From Candidatus Bathyarchaeota archaeon (GTDB lineage Archaea; Thermoproteota; Bathyarchaeia; Bathyarchaeales; Bathyarchaeaceae): 8,549 nucleotides of DNA. This document shows, piece by piece, positions 1 through 6,500 of this stretch. The notes beneath the pieces are model-generated. The model worked only from the letters and a program-made list of their open reading frames with translations. It made no database searches and was not told the origin of the DNA. How positions within the stretch are numbered: the stretch's first letter is position 1; the number at the start of each line of letters is the position of its first letter. The stretch covers positions 1,084,784-1,093,332 of the forward strand of contig CP070709.1 in NCBI GenBank assembly GCA_020350305.1. The letters are read 5' to 3'. The translations under genes were made by a program, and so were the position numbers.

Positions 1-96
1 CAGCTCGGCGATTTCAAAATGAAGGTTTCACTTCATGAAAGTCCTGCCCGCCCGACCAACAACATTTTTTGGGCATATTCAGAAGAAGCTTGCTAG
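1..96 (+). CDS. Possible 3' end of an unidentified protein (partial)
   Basis: Frame 1 is open from the left edge to a TAG at 94-96 and gives 31 residues ending in NNIFWAYSEEAC. The other two plus frames stop within the first 40 bases. The residues look protein-like (mixed hydrophobic and charged, PARPTNN then FWAYSEEA), but I do not recognise the family. An open run this short arises by chance fairly often, so this is a tentative call. If real, it is the C-terminus of a gene that begins before the window and is separated by about 215 bases from the signalling trio. Confidence 0.35.
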   Translation, partial: QLGDFKMKVSLHESPARPTNNIFWAYSEEAC

Positions 97-113
97 GAGT
101 CTGTGTAAATAAA

Positions 114-131
114 GCATAAGGCATAATATAG
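114..131 (+). promoter_or_regulatory. Weak TATA-like box with tandem GCATAA heptamers
   Basis: The 97-312 gap is AT-rich. It contains two adjacent near-identical heptamers (GCATAAG, GCATAAT) running into a TATA-like string, ATAATATAG. If this is the promoter of the signalling trio, the leader would be about 150 bases. Nothing else stands out in the gap except a 14-codon ATG reading frame at 247-291, which is probably chance. Confidence 0.2.
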
Positions 132-312
132 CAGTTGACGGAGAACGAGACATTACCTGTTGACTTGAAAAAAGGAATTGAAATCTGCACTCGAAGTTCA
201 CAAGGCTTATCCTAAATGTTCTTGAGATTTAAGAGATACTGTGCTTATGGAGGTCTCTCTTGGATTTGTCGGCGTTCCAGTCGATGGTTAAAGGTTTCCT
301 AAGGTGAATGGA

Positions 313-651
313 ATGAATTTTGAGAAGACTTTGCTTAGGGCGGTTGACGATGGATTGCTTCTCCTAGGGGAAACTCCGAGAAAGGCCATATACTATCATC
401 TTGGCGAAAATCTTCATTTGGAAAGGGAAAATATCCCTGAAGAAATTGAGAAATTCGCTCGAGCATTGAATGCTATTTTTGGTTCTGGAGCAGGGCTCAT
501 TGAGAAGTTTATTGTCAAAGAACTTTATCGTGGGCTCAATTTCAACTTCGAAGAGAAGATGAATTTTCAATTTGCTGATTATGTGAGGCAGGCTGAGCAA
601 AGTGCAAGCGACGTAAAACAAAGGGGGGACATCAGGCTTGAACAAAAATAG
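313..651 (+). CDS. Small NitrOD5-like domain protein
   Basis: A 112-residue soluble protein with no membrane segment. The pattern (LLRAVDDGLLLLGE at 7-20, RKAIYYHL at 23-30, then IPEEIEKFARALNAIFGSGAG at about 41-61 and IEKFIVKELYRGL at 63-75) resembles NitrOD5, a small output-type domain described in archaeal two-component systems. I recognise it from memory of the pattern and cannot search. The domain's molecular role is not known to me. I chose ATG 313 because AAGGTG at 301-306 sits six bases upstream; GTG 304 lies inside that SD and would add three residues. Its last 14 bases overlap the PAS/kinase-remnant gene, and a receiver gene follows, so it probably works in the same signal pathway, as a partner or detached output module. 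Fold call moderate; function unknown. Confidence 0.6.
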   Translation: MNFEKTLLRAVDDGLLLLGETPRKAIYYHLGENLHLERENIPEEIEKFARALNAIFGSGAGLIEKFIVKELYRGLNFNFEEKMNFQFADYVRQAEQSASDVKQRGDIRLEQK

Positions 652-1261
652 ACCGGTATTCTCAAAAAACGAGATTAACAGACGCGCTCGTGAATTAACT
701 GCCCCAACTATCATGAAAGAGACAACAGAAAACGAAGCCTTCCAGTGGCTGTTTGATAATGCAAGCGACGCGATTTACGTTCTTGACAATCAAGGAAAAT
801 TTGTAACGGTAAACCAAAAAGTCGAAGAAATCACTGAACTCAGACGAGAAAATCACATTGGAAAATCTTTTCAAAAACTCATCCCCACCAAAAATCTGCC
901 TGAAACAATCAAAGCACACAAAAACGTACTGCAAGGCAAATTAACCGTGCTTAAAACAAAAATAAAGAAAGCAAGTGGAAACGTTGTCCCCGTGGAAGTA
1001 GCATTAGCACCGCTGGAAAAAGACAACAAGATAATAGGCACCCTCGGAATCGTCCGAGACATCACCAAAAAGAACCTGAGAAAACTGTTTACTCCACTTT
1101 TCAAAACCAAGGCGAAGGGCATAGGTATGGGATTAGCCATCTGCAAACGCATAATAAGCGTCCACAGAGGTTCAATCGACGTCAAAAGCAAGGAAGGAGC
1201 AGGCACCGTAGTCACAGTCACCATCCCGCTTAGGGAGAAAAAGGACAAACATAACAAATAG
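638..1261 (+). CDS. PAS protein with truncated histidine-kinase ATPase domain
   Basis: 207 residues. Residues about 31-144 form a PAS sensor domain: NASDAIYVLDNQGKFVTVN near the start, KKASGNVVPVEVALAPL in the core, and the usual exit IVRDITKK. Straight after this (about 147-198) comes only the end of a HATPase domain: F-box FTPLFKTK (151-158), G2 box GIGMGLAICK (161-170) and GAGTVVTVTIP (187-197). The HisKA dimerisation helix with its phospho-accepting His, the N-box and the DxGxG box are all absent, so autophosphorylation by the normal route should not be possible. The frame is open across the junction at about 1064-1078, as in an in-frame internal deletion of roughly 150-200 residues. TTG 638 follows a G-rich AAGGGGGG (621-628) and overlaps the gene before it; ATG 713 is an alternative that keeps the whole PAS. 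It may be a degenerate kinase, a PAS-only adaptor, or an assembly collapse. Confidence 0.8.
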   Translation: MNKNRPVFSKNEINRRARELTAPTIMKETTENEAFQWLFDNASDAIYVLDNQGKFVTVNQKVEEITELRRENHIGKSFQKLIPTKNLPETIKAHKNVLQGKLTVLKTKIKKASGNVVPVEVALAPLEKDNKIIGTLGIVRDITKKNLRKLFTPLFKTKAKGIGMGLAICKRIISVHRGSIDVKSKEGAGTVVTVTIPLREKKDKHNK

Positions 1262-1267
1262 GAGGTG
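1260..1267 (+). promoter_or_regulatory. Strong Shine-Dalgarno of the receiver gene
   Basis: AGGAGGTG overlaps the TAG stop of the PAS protein (1259-1261) and lies seven bases before ATG 1275. It is the best ribosome binding site in the window. It fixes the receiver start and suggests that the receiver is translated independently and more strongly than the two genes before it. Confidence 0.8.
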
Positions 1268-1274
1268 CAAACGT

Positions 1275-1727
1275 ATGAGTGAGAAAGCAAATATACTCGT
1301 TGTCGACGACGATCCCAGCATACGAAAGACCCTCACAGCCATACTAGAGGAGAAGGGATATGACGTCGAAACAGTGGAGACCGGGAAAGAGGCTATAAGA
1401 AAATCAAAGACAAGCTTCTACAACCTAGCCTTGATAGACATTCGACTACCTGATATGGAAGGCGTAAACCTTCTGACCAAAATGACAGAAACAAAACCTA
1501 GAATGGCCAAAATCATAATCACCGGATACCCGTCTCTACAAAACGCCGTCGAAGCCCTGAACAAGGGAGCAGACGCCTACATCATTAAGCCCTTCGACAT
1601 AGACAAGATGCTGGCCACGGTTGAAGATCATCTTGACAGGCAACACAAAGCTCGGAAAATGAACCAAGATCAAGTCACGGGGTACATTAAGACACGAGTG
1701 CGCCAACTCGAACGAGAAAAACGGTGA
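1275..1727 (+). CDS. Stand-alone response regulator receiver protein
   Basis: A 150-residue CheY-like receiver that accepts a phosphoryl group from a histidine kinase. All key residues are present: acidic cluster D11-D13, phospho-accepting D55 in LALIDIRLPD, switch T83 in IIITGYP, and K105 in YIIKPFD. Aromatic Y102 precedes the lysine. The receiver fold ends near residue 122. The last 28 residues are a charged, probably helical tail (QVTGYIKTRVRQLEREKR) with no recognisable DNA-binding or enzymatic domain, so it should act by protein contact or as a relay. It follows the PAS/kinase-remnant gene by 13 bases and completes a three-gene unit. Because that neighbour lacks a phosphorylatable His, an active receiver would need a kinase encoded elsewhere. 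Confidence 0.93.
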   Translation: MSEKANILVVDDDPSIRKTLTAILEEKGYDVETVETGKEAIRKSKTSFYNLALIDIRLPDMEGVNLLTKMTETKPRMAKIIITGYPSLQNAVEALNKGADAYIIKPFDIDKMLATVEDHLDRQHKARKMNQDQVTGYIKTRVRQLEREKR

Positions 1728-1728
1728 C

Positions 1729-1767
1729 AACATTTCTGTGATAAATGTTATTGCGTCTTTAATTTTC
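1729..1767 (+). terminator. Hairpin and T-rich run after the receiver gene
   Basis: Directly after the TGA (1725-1727), AACATTT (1729-1735) pairs perfectly with AAATGTT (1743-1749) across a 7-base loop. It is followed by TTGCGTCTTTAATTTT. The stem is AT-rich and weak. Archaeal termination relies mainly on the T-rich run, which is present. It separates the signalling trio from the acyl-CoA synthetase gene. Confidence 0.4.
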
Positions 1768-1791
1768 GGACGAACTGACATTTGCTTAAGG

Positions 1792-1799
1792 TTAAAATA
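1792..1799 (+). promoter_or_regulatory. TATA-like box for the acyl-CoA synthetase gene
   Basis: TTAAAATA, preceded by an AAGG stretch that could serve as a BRE, lies 48 bases before the TTG start at 1848. A start site 25-27 bases downstream (about 1822) would give a leader near 25 bases. It fits the archaeal consensus and the position just after a terminator-like hairpin. Confidence 0.45.
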
Positions 1800-1847
1800 C
1801 ATGAAAAGTTAGAAAGATAGAAGCAGTGTAGATTTCTGCAACGAAGG

Positions 1848-2555
1848 TTGTTGAATCCATTGAGAGAAGTTCCTCAGATATTCAAGAAGGCTCGTGAAGA
1901 GAGGAGAAATTATCTACTTGAACCAGAGGCCAAAACGGTATGCAGAGAATATGGGATACCCGTAACGAAGTTCGAAGTGGCAAAAAACGTTGATGAGGCT
2001 GCAGAGTTCGCTGAAGAAATGGGTTATCCGGTGGTTCTCAAGATTGTCTCTCCTGATGTTATTCACAAGTTTGATGTAGGCGGCGTTGTCCTTGATTTGA
2101 ACAGCGCCCAAGAGGTTAAAGACGCTTACAAGAAAATTTTGGAAAACGTAAAGAAACACAAGACAGACACTAAGATTACAGGTATTCTCGTTCAAGAGAT
2201 GGCCCCTCAATCAACCGAGGTCATCGTTGGAGCAACAAAGGACCCCCAGTTTGGCCCAGCTCTGATGTTCGGACTCGGCGGAATCTTTGTTGAGGTTCTC
2301 AAAGACGTAACATTTAGAATAGCCCCCATCACTAAACAAGACGCCCAAGAGATGGTCACCGAAGTAAAAGCATATCCAATTCTCAAAGGCTATCGAGGAC
2401 AACCATCGGTAGACATCGATGCCATCGTAGATATTTTGCTGAATACCTCAAGGCTGGTGATGGAACATCAGGAAATCAAAGAACTCGATCTGAATCCAGT
2501 CATGGTCTACGAAAAAGGTGCGAAAACGGTCGATGCAAGAATCATACTGGAATAA
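1848..2555 (+). CDS. ADP-forming acyl-CoA synthetase, beta subunit (ATP-grasp)
   Basis: A 235-residue protein of the length and pattern of the separate beta subunit of archaeal ADP-forming acetyl/acyl-CoA synthetase (acyl-CoA + ADP + Pi to acid + CoA + ATP), used in peptide and sugar fermentation. ATP-grasp signatures seen: EAKTVCREYGIPV (27-39), YPVVLKIVSPDVIHK (60-74), GGVVLDL, ILVQEMA, then MFGLGGIFVEVLKDVTFRI and a closing ELDLNPV. H73 in SPDVIHK probably corresponds to the beta-subunit phosphohistidine. The usual HK(S/T)D reads HKFD here. Starts are ambiguous: TTG 1848, TTG 1851 and TTG 1860 all follow GAAGG at 1843-1847 closely; I kept the first. No alpha (CoA-binding) subunit lies in the window, so the partner must be encoded elsewhere. 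It stands alone, with its own promoter-like box. Confidence 0.9.
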   Translation: MLNPLREVPQIFKKAREERRNYLLEPEAKTVCREYGIPVTKFEVAKNVDEAAEFAEEMGYPVVLKIVSPDVIHKFDVGGVVLDLNSAQEVKDAYKKILENVKKHKTDTKITGILVQEMAPQSTEVIVGATKDPQFGPALMFGLGGIFVEVLKDVTFRIAPITKQDAQEMVTEVKAYPILKGYRGQPSVDIDAIVDILLNTSRLVMEHQEIKELDLNPVMVYEKGAKTVDARIILE

Positions 2556-2588
2556 AAGTTCTAACCATCCAAAGTGCGAAGTATTCTC

Positions 2589-2600
2589 TGCATGCATGCA
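2589..2600. repeat. 12-bp perfect palindrome TGCATGCATGCA
   Basis: This self-complementary stretch lies 33 bases after the acyl-CoA synthetase stop, in the 178-base gap before the coiled-coil gene. It could be a dimeric regulator site or simply alternating-purine/pyrimidine DNA. The gap also holds a short GATTC-AAA-GAATC hairpin (2685-2697). No clear TATA box was found. Confidence 0.3.
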
Positions 2601-2733
2601 AGTTCAAAACCACATGGTAACACGTCGACGAATCAAAGGGAATTGTGGCCACCCACTTTTTTCATCAACAGAAGGAAACAACTTGATTCAAAGAATCCTT
2701 GAATAGGTCAAACCCGGCGTAGGAAGAAAAAAC

Positions 2734-3597
2734 GTGTCTGAATCCCTCAAGCAGAAAATTGCGGAACTTAATCAAGTACTCGCCCCGCTTAAGAAGGAAC
2801 TCGACAAACTGAACTCTAAAGCAAAAGATCGGGCAAGAAAAAGAAACGCCATACTTAGACAGATTAAAAAGCTGCGACAAGAAGCCGCTGACCTTAAACA
2901 GAGACGTGACACATTAAACGAACAAGTTCAAGAGCTTAAAAGCCAACGTGAAGAAACAAGAGTGAAACGCAAACAAAAGCACATTCAAATTATGAGACTA
3001 AGGGAGAAAACAAGAGAACTCGTGAGAAATAAACCTCCTCAAGACATGGAAAACATACAGAGAGAAATCGAAAAACTTGAGTGGAAGATTCAAACCAGTT
3101 CTCTCTCACTAGAAGAGGAGAAGTTGTTGATTGATCAAGTGCGAGTGTTTGAGAGCAAATTGTCAGTTTACAAAAAAATGCAGAAACTACGAGAAAAACT
3201 CACCGAGCTTCAAATTGAAGAGAAAACACTTGAAACCAAGGCAAATACCTGCCATGAGAAACTCTCGAAATTCGCTAAGCAAAGTCAAAAGCTTCATGAA
3301 GAAATGCTCGATACACTAAATAGAACTTGCACCCTTCAAACTGATGCAGATGATATGCATCAAAAATTTTTGGAGACCAAACATAAAGCACAACCTCCTC
3401 ATCAAAAATGCATAGAACTTTCATGTCAAATCAAATCTCTCAAACAAGAGCTACAACAGATAGAAGAGAAGATGGAAGCTAAACGCCAACTTGAACTGCG
3501 CAAAGAGCTCGAAGAAAGAGCGTTGGAAAAGCTAAAACGCGGCAAGAAGTTAACGTGGCAAGAATTCAAGGTTCTCGCTGACAAGGGGATTGTATGA
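2734..3597 (+). CDS. Archaeal coiled-coil protein (COG1340-like)
   Basis: A 287-residue protein, almost entirely charged heptad-type helix (rich in K, E, Q, L, R) from residue 1 to about 262, with no membrane segment or signal peptide. The C-terminal cap (ALEKLKRGKKLTWQEFKVLA, about 263-282, then DKGIV) is a short amphipathic motif that I associate with a conserved archaeal coiled-coil family of about this length. Its function is not established. GTG 2734 is supported by AGGAAG at 2721-2726, seven bases upstream. A short break in the heptads occurs near NKPPQDM (about residues 99-105). It is followed after 83 bases by the DUF373 membrane protein gene on the same strand. Family call good; biological role unknown. 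Confidence 0.8.
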   Translation: MSESLKQKIAELNQVLAPLKKELDKLNSKAKDRARKRNAILRQIKKLRQEAADLKQRRDTLNEQVQELKSQREETRVKRKQKHIQIMRLREKTRELVRNKPPQDMENIQREIEKLEWKIQTSSLSLEEEKLLIDQVRVFESKLSVYKKMQKLREKLTELQIEEKTLETKANTCHEKLSKFAKQSQKLHEEMLDTLNRTCTLQTDADDMHQKFLETKHKAQPPHQKCIELSCQIKSLKQELQQIEEKMEAKRQLELRKELEERALEKLKRGKKLTWQEFKVLADKGIV

Positions 3598-3632
3598 TTC
3601 TTAAAATTCTGTATGTGCACAGTTTACGGAAC

Positions 3633-3638
3633 TTTAAA
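3633..3638 (+). promoter_or_regulatory. TATA-like box before the DUF373 gene
   Basis: TTTAAA inside GAACTTTAAAGAAGG lies 43 bases before ATG 3681. A start site about 25 bases on would leave a leader of some 18 bases. A second AT-rich string (TTAAATGATAAAG, from 3659) is too close to the start codon to serve as TATA. This is the likely promoter of the DUF373-phosphorylase-UppS unit. Confidence 0.3.
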
Positions 3639-3680
3639 GAAGGATAGAAGACAAAAAGTTAAATGATAAAGATTTAGCAG

Positions 3681-4892
3681 ATGAATGAGCGAAAGGCGAT
3701 GCCAAAGTCCACAAAAAAAGAGTCGGAACGCATTCTCGTCCTTTGTGTTGACCGAGATGACGATCTGGGCGTGAAAGGAGGGATAAAGACACCAGTTCTT
3801 GGAAGAAAGGAGAACGTAGATGCGGCTGTCAGTCTCGCTCTGCAGGATCCTGAGGAACCAGATGCCAACGCCATGTTTGAAGCAGTTCGAATCTACGATC
3901 ATCTAAAAAAAGGGAGCAAAACATCTGAGAACCATCAAATTGCAACTATAGCTGGTTCCGAACTTGGTGGGGTGGGAGCAGACAGAAAACTCGTATCTGA
4001 ACTCACCGAAGTGTTAGAAAACTTCCCAGCAAGCGACGTTATCCTCGTCACTGACGGTTTCAGCGATGAGGCAATTTTACCGCTAGTTCAATCCCGGGTG
4101 CCGGTGACCTCAGTTCGAAGGATCGTGGTGACACATAGTGAATCAATCGAAGAAACGGCGGCGGTTTTTTCTCGATATTTGAAAATGATTTGGGAGAACC
4201 CACGTTATTCTCGGATTTTGCTTGGCCTACCCGGAATTTTGATGATAATCTTAGGCATTCTATACATCACTGGCTGGATAAGATACACAGGAATAGCCTT
4301 TCTCATCGTTTGTGGCGCATTCCTTCTCATAAAAGGATTCAGAATTGACAAAGCAGCATTGAAGCTCTACAGATTCGTTCGAGAATATTCTCCTCCACCC
4401 CTTCCAATACAAATAGTAAATTATTCTACGGCTACTGGGGTCTTATTAGGTCTCGTCGGTTGCTATCTGGGAGGGGTCAACGCTGCAGATTCGATACTCC
4501 AACCTCCAGAAGATTTTGGTCAATGGATCGCTTTACTTCCCAACCTAATAGGATGGTTTATTTCAGGATCAATTGCTCTTATAATAGTTGGAATCTGTGT
4601 CTTGCTTTCTGGTAGGGCAATCCGCTGGTATTTCGAGCATGACCCTCGGCTGTGGCGCACCATTGTCATTGTGGTTGCGGTTGTTTGGTCGTGGCCAATG
4701 TTTTACCAAGCATCACAGATTCTTATTTATCCTGAGCAGGCAGAAACTTACACCATAGGGCTTGTAGCTACTATTATTATCGGCTTACCTTTGACCGTGG
4801 CTGCTGTTCTAGCCACCTTTTTGCTGCATAGAAAATATGCTCGTTTTTTCAGGGAGAAGAAAGAAGAAATTGAAGAGTTTAGCGAAGGCTGA
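3681..4892 (+). CDS. DUF373 family membrane protein
   Basis: A 403-residue archaeal protein of the DUF373 (COG2237) family, function unknown. The soluble N-terminal half (about 17-170) has the family hallmark ILVLCVDRDDDLG (18-30), then KTPVLGRKENVDAA, DPEEPDANAMFEA and VILVTDGFSDE (120-130). The C-terminal half has about six hydrophobic segments, near 179-198, 202-220, 247-266, 283-310, 325-348 and 357-383, ending in a charged tail (REKKEEIEEF). The aspartate-rich motif suggests metal or nucleotide binding, but this is inference. ATG 3681 lacks a good SD; ATG 3699 would drop six residues and keep the conserved part. Its final bases overlap the phosphorylase gene, so the two are probably translated together. 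Confidence 0.92.
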   Translation: MNERKAMPKSTKKESERILVLCVDRDDDLGVKGGIKTPVLGRKENVDAAVSLALQDPEEPDANAMFEAVRIYDHLKKGSKTSENHQIATIAGSELGGVGADRKLVSELTEVLENFPASDVILVTDGFSDEAILPLVQSRVPVTSVRRIVVTHSESIEETAAVFSRYLKMIWENPRYSRILLGLPGILMIILGILYITGWIRYTGIAFLIVCGAFLLIKGFRIDKAALKLYRFVREYSPPPLPIQIVNYSTATGVLLGLVGCYLGGVNAADSILQPPEDFGQWIALLPNLIGWFISGSIALIIVGICVLLSGRAIRWYFEHDPRLWRTIVIVVAVVWSWPMFYQASQILIYPEQAETYTIGLVATIIIGLPLTVAAVLATFLLHRKYARFFREKKEEIEEFSEG

Positions 4893-5667
4893 TGTGGCAA
4901 TAATCGGCGGAACTGGTTTAGAAGCTTTGTTGAAGGACGCCGAGCAGATTCGAGTTGGAACTCCTTACGGCCTCCCACCTCCCATATTCCTAGGTCAAGT
5001 TAACGGAAAACCCGTTGCATTTCTGCCTCGCCACGGCATCCATCATTCTGTTCCTCCACACAAAGTGAATTATCGAGCCAACGTCTTTGCTTTACACGAG
5101 ATCGGCGTCAAACAAGTAGTTGCGACAAACGCGGTTGGAGCCATAAAACCCGATTTTAAACCAGGCGACTTGGTTGTTCCCCATGATTTGGTTGACTTCA
5201 CTAAACTCAGACAGCTCACCTTCTACGACGACGCCCCTGTTACACACGTGGATATGTCTCAGTTGTATTGTCCGACGATTCGCGGACTTTTGATTAAAAC
5301 GACTAAGGAACGGGGTGTACAGGTATCGAATCGAGCTGTTCTGGTTTGTACGGAGGGCCCCCGTTACGAAACTCCTGCAGAGATTGAAATGTTTAGACGG
5401 TTGAACTGTGACATTGTCGGTATGACGAGCGCCCCAGAAGCTGTGCTTGCGCGTGAGCTGGAAATGTGTTACGCAACCATATGTTTTGTTTCGAACATGG
5501 CGGCGGGGATGCAGCAACGGTTAACCGCTGATGAAGTGGCTAACGAAGCAGAAAAGAAAAATCCAGTTATTCAGCAAATTTTAAGAGAAGCTATCAAGCA
5601 CTTACCCTCAGAACGTCACTGTTTATGTGCACACGCGCTTAGGGCTACAAGATTCGAGGTTAAATAA
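4870..5667 (+). CDS. mtnP: MTAP/PNP-family nucleoside phosphorylase, probably 6-oxopurine (MTI) type
   Basis: It cleaves a purine nucleoside with phosphate to free base and (methylthio)ribose-1-phosphate, for methionine and purine salvage. Motifs seen: IIGGTGLEALL near the start, LPRHG with a following HH and PPHKVNYRAN, VATNAVGAI, TEGPRYETPAEI, and GMTSAPEAVLARE then CYATI. These cover the phosphate and ribose sites. At the purine site the human MTAP pair D220/D222 (TDYD) aligns without gaps to Asn (codon 5494-5496) and Ala (codon 5500-5502), as in SNMA. This favours 6-oxopurines such as methylthioinosine over adenine; inference. A CLC motif lies near the C-terminus. Start choice: TTG 4870 gives 265 residues and follows GGGAG (4852-4856); ATG 4837 would add 11 residues without an SD. 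It overlaps DUF373 by 23 bases and uppS by one. Confidence 0.88.
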   Translation: MKSLAKADVAIIGGTGLEALLKDAEQIRVGTPYGLPPPIFLGQVNGKPVAFLPRHGIHHSVPPHKVNYRANVFALHEIGVKQVVATNAVGAIKPDFKPGDLVVPHDLVDFTKLRQLTFYDDAPVTHVDMSQLYCPTIRGLLIKTTKERGVQVSNRAVLVCTEGPRYETPAEIEMFRRLNCDIVGMTSAPEAVLARELEMCYATICFVSNMAAGMQQRLTADEVANEAEKKNPVIQQILREAIKHLPSERHCLCAHALRATRFEVK

Positions 5668-6449
5668 TGCTACATACGTTGTTGTCTCTACTCGGCGTGT
5701 ACAAGGCTTATGAGAAGTGGCTCTGGCAGCAGGTGAAGAATGATATGAAGCCTGAGCACATCGCTATTATACTGGATGGAAATCGTCGATGGGCTTCTGA
5801 GTCGTCGTTAAATCCTTTATTTGGCCATCAGTACGGCGCCGAGAAGGTTGAAGGGCTACTAGACTGGTGCTTGGATTTGAATGTAAAATCGATCACTCTT
5901 TACGCGTTTTCAACTGAAAATTTTCAACGCTCTTTACAAGAAGTGGGTGAAATCTTGCATCTTGCTGAGGAAAAATTAAGTGAAATTCTCACAAATAAAC
6001 GTGTTCATGAACAAAAGGTTCGAGTTAAGGTTATAGGCAGGATCGGTCTCTTGCCCAAGAAGCTCCAAGAGATAATCAGACAAGTAGAGAAGGACACGAA
6101 AGGTTATGATGAGCATTTTTTGAATATAGCTTTGGCTTATGGTGGAAGAGCTGAGATCGTGGATGCAACGAGAAAAATCGCTCAGAAAGTGAAGAAGGGT
6201 GACATGGACTATGACGAGATTGATGAAGAGGTTTTTGAGCGGTATCTGTATACGGCTCATATGCCTAAACAGGACCCGGATCTGATCATTCGAACTTCTG
6301 GGGAGGAACGACTGAGTGGTTTCTTATTGTGGCAGTGTGCGTATAGTGAACTTTGTTTTTTAGATGTGTATTGGCCTAAGTTTAGGCGTATCGATCTTTT
6401 GCGGGCTGTCCGGACGTATCAGAGGCGGAAGAGACGTTTTGGCCAGTAG
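5667..6449 (+). CDS. uppS: Undecaprenyl (polyprenyl) diphosphate synthase, cis-prenyltransferase
   Basis: 260 residues. It condenses isopentenyl diphosphate units in cis on an allylic primer (geranylgeranyl diphosphate in characterised archaeal enzymes) to make the lipid carrier for glycan assembly. Conserved regions: HIAIILDGNRRWA (31-43) with catalytic D37, GHQYGAEKV (53-61), ITLYAFSTENFQR (76-88), LNIALAYGGRAEI, and IIRTSGEERLSGFLLWQ (207-223) with E228 and YWPKF at the end. DGNRRWA instead of bacterial DGNGRWA is common in archaea. A 29-residue amphipathic N-terminal stretch (LLSLLGVYKAYEKWLW) may sit on the membrane. ATG 5667 shares a base with the TAA of the phosphorylase gene (TAATG) and has GAGGT at 5656-5660, six bases upstream, so translation is coupled. 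Length is normal; no damage seen. Confidence 0.95.
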   Translation: MLHTLLSLLGVYKAYEKWLWQQVKNDMKPEHIAIILDGNRRWASESSLNPLFGHQYGAEKVEGLLDWCLDLNVKSITLYAFSTENFQRSLQEVGEILHLAEEKLSEILTNKRVHEQKVRVKVIGRIGLLPKKLQEIIRQVEKDTKGYDEHFLNIALAYGGRAEIVDATRKIAQKVKKGDMDYDEIDEEVFERYLYTAHMPKQDPDLIIRTSGEERLSGFLLWQCAYSELCFLDVYWPKFRRIDLLRAVRTYQRRKRRFGQ

Positions 6450-6450
6450 A

Positions 6451-6466
6451 ACATGCGTGTGCATGT
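6451..6466 (+). repeat. Perfect hairpin just after uppS
   Basis: ACATGC and GCATGT pair over six bases around a GTGT loop, one base after the uppS stop. No T-run follows directly, so a terminator role is uncertain. It may end the DUF373-uppS message or be a processing site. Confidence 0.3.
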
Positions 6467-6500
6467 GGTCTAATCTATAGAGGGATTCGCTGGAGCAACG

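Noticed and set aside
247..291. A 14-codon ATG open frame in the leader before the signalling trio
   Set aside because: Too short to separate from chance; no SD and no recognisable peptide class.
364..714. A 116-codon minus-strand open frame over the NitrOD5-like gene
   Set aside because: Antisense shadow with no domain; the plus strand has an SD, an operon overlap and a recognisable pattern.
871..1290. A 139-codon minus-strand open frame across the PAS/kinase remnant
   Set aside because: Antisense shadow. The plus-strand frame has clear PAS and HATPase motifs; the minus translation is serine- and leucine-rich with no motif.
2518..2706. A 62-codon plus-strand open frame overlapping the acyl-CoA synthetase 3' end
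   Set aside because: It starts inside a well-supported gene in another frame, has no SD or recognisable domain, and its residues look random.
4837..4869. ATG 4837 as the phosphorylase start
   Set aside because: It lies deep in the DUF373 gene with no SD, and the extra residues are basic sequence not expected before the GGTG strand. It remains possible but less likely than TTG 4870.
5092..5517. A 141-codon minus-strand open frame inside the phosphorylase gene
   Set aside because: Antisense to a gene with all family motifs; no SD or domain of its own.
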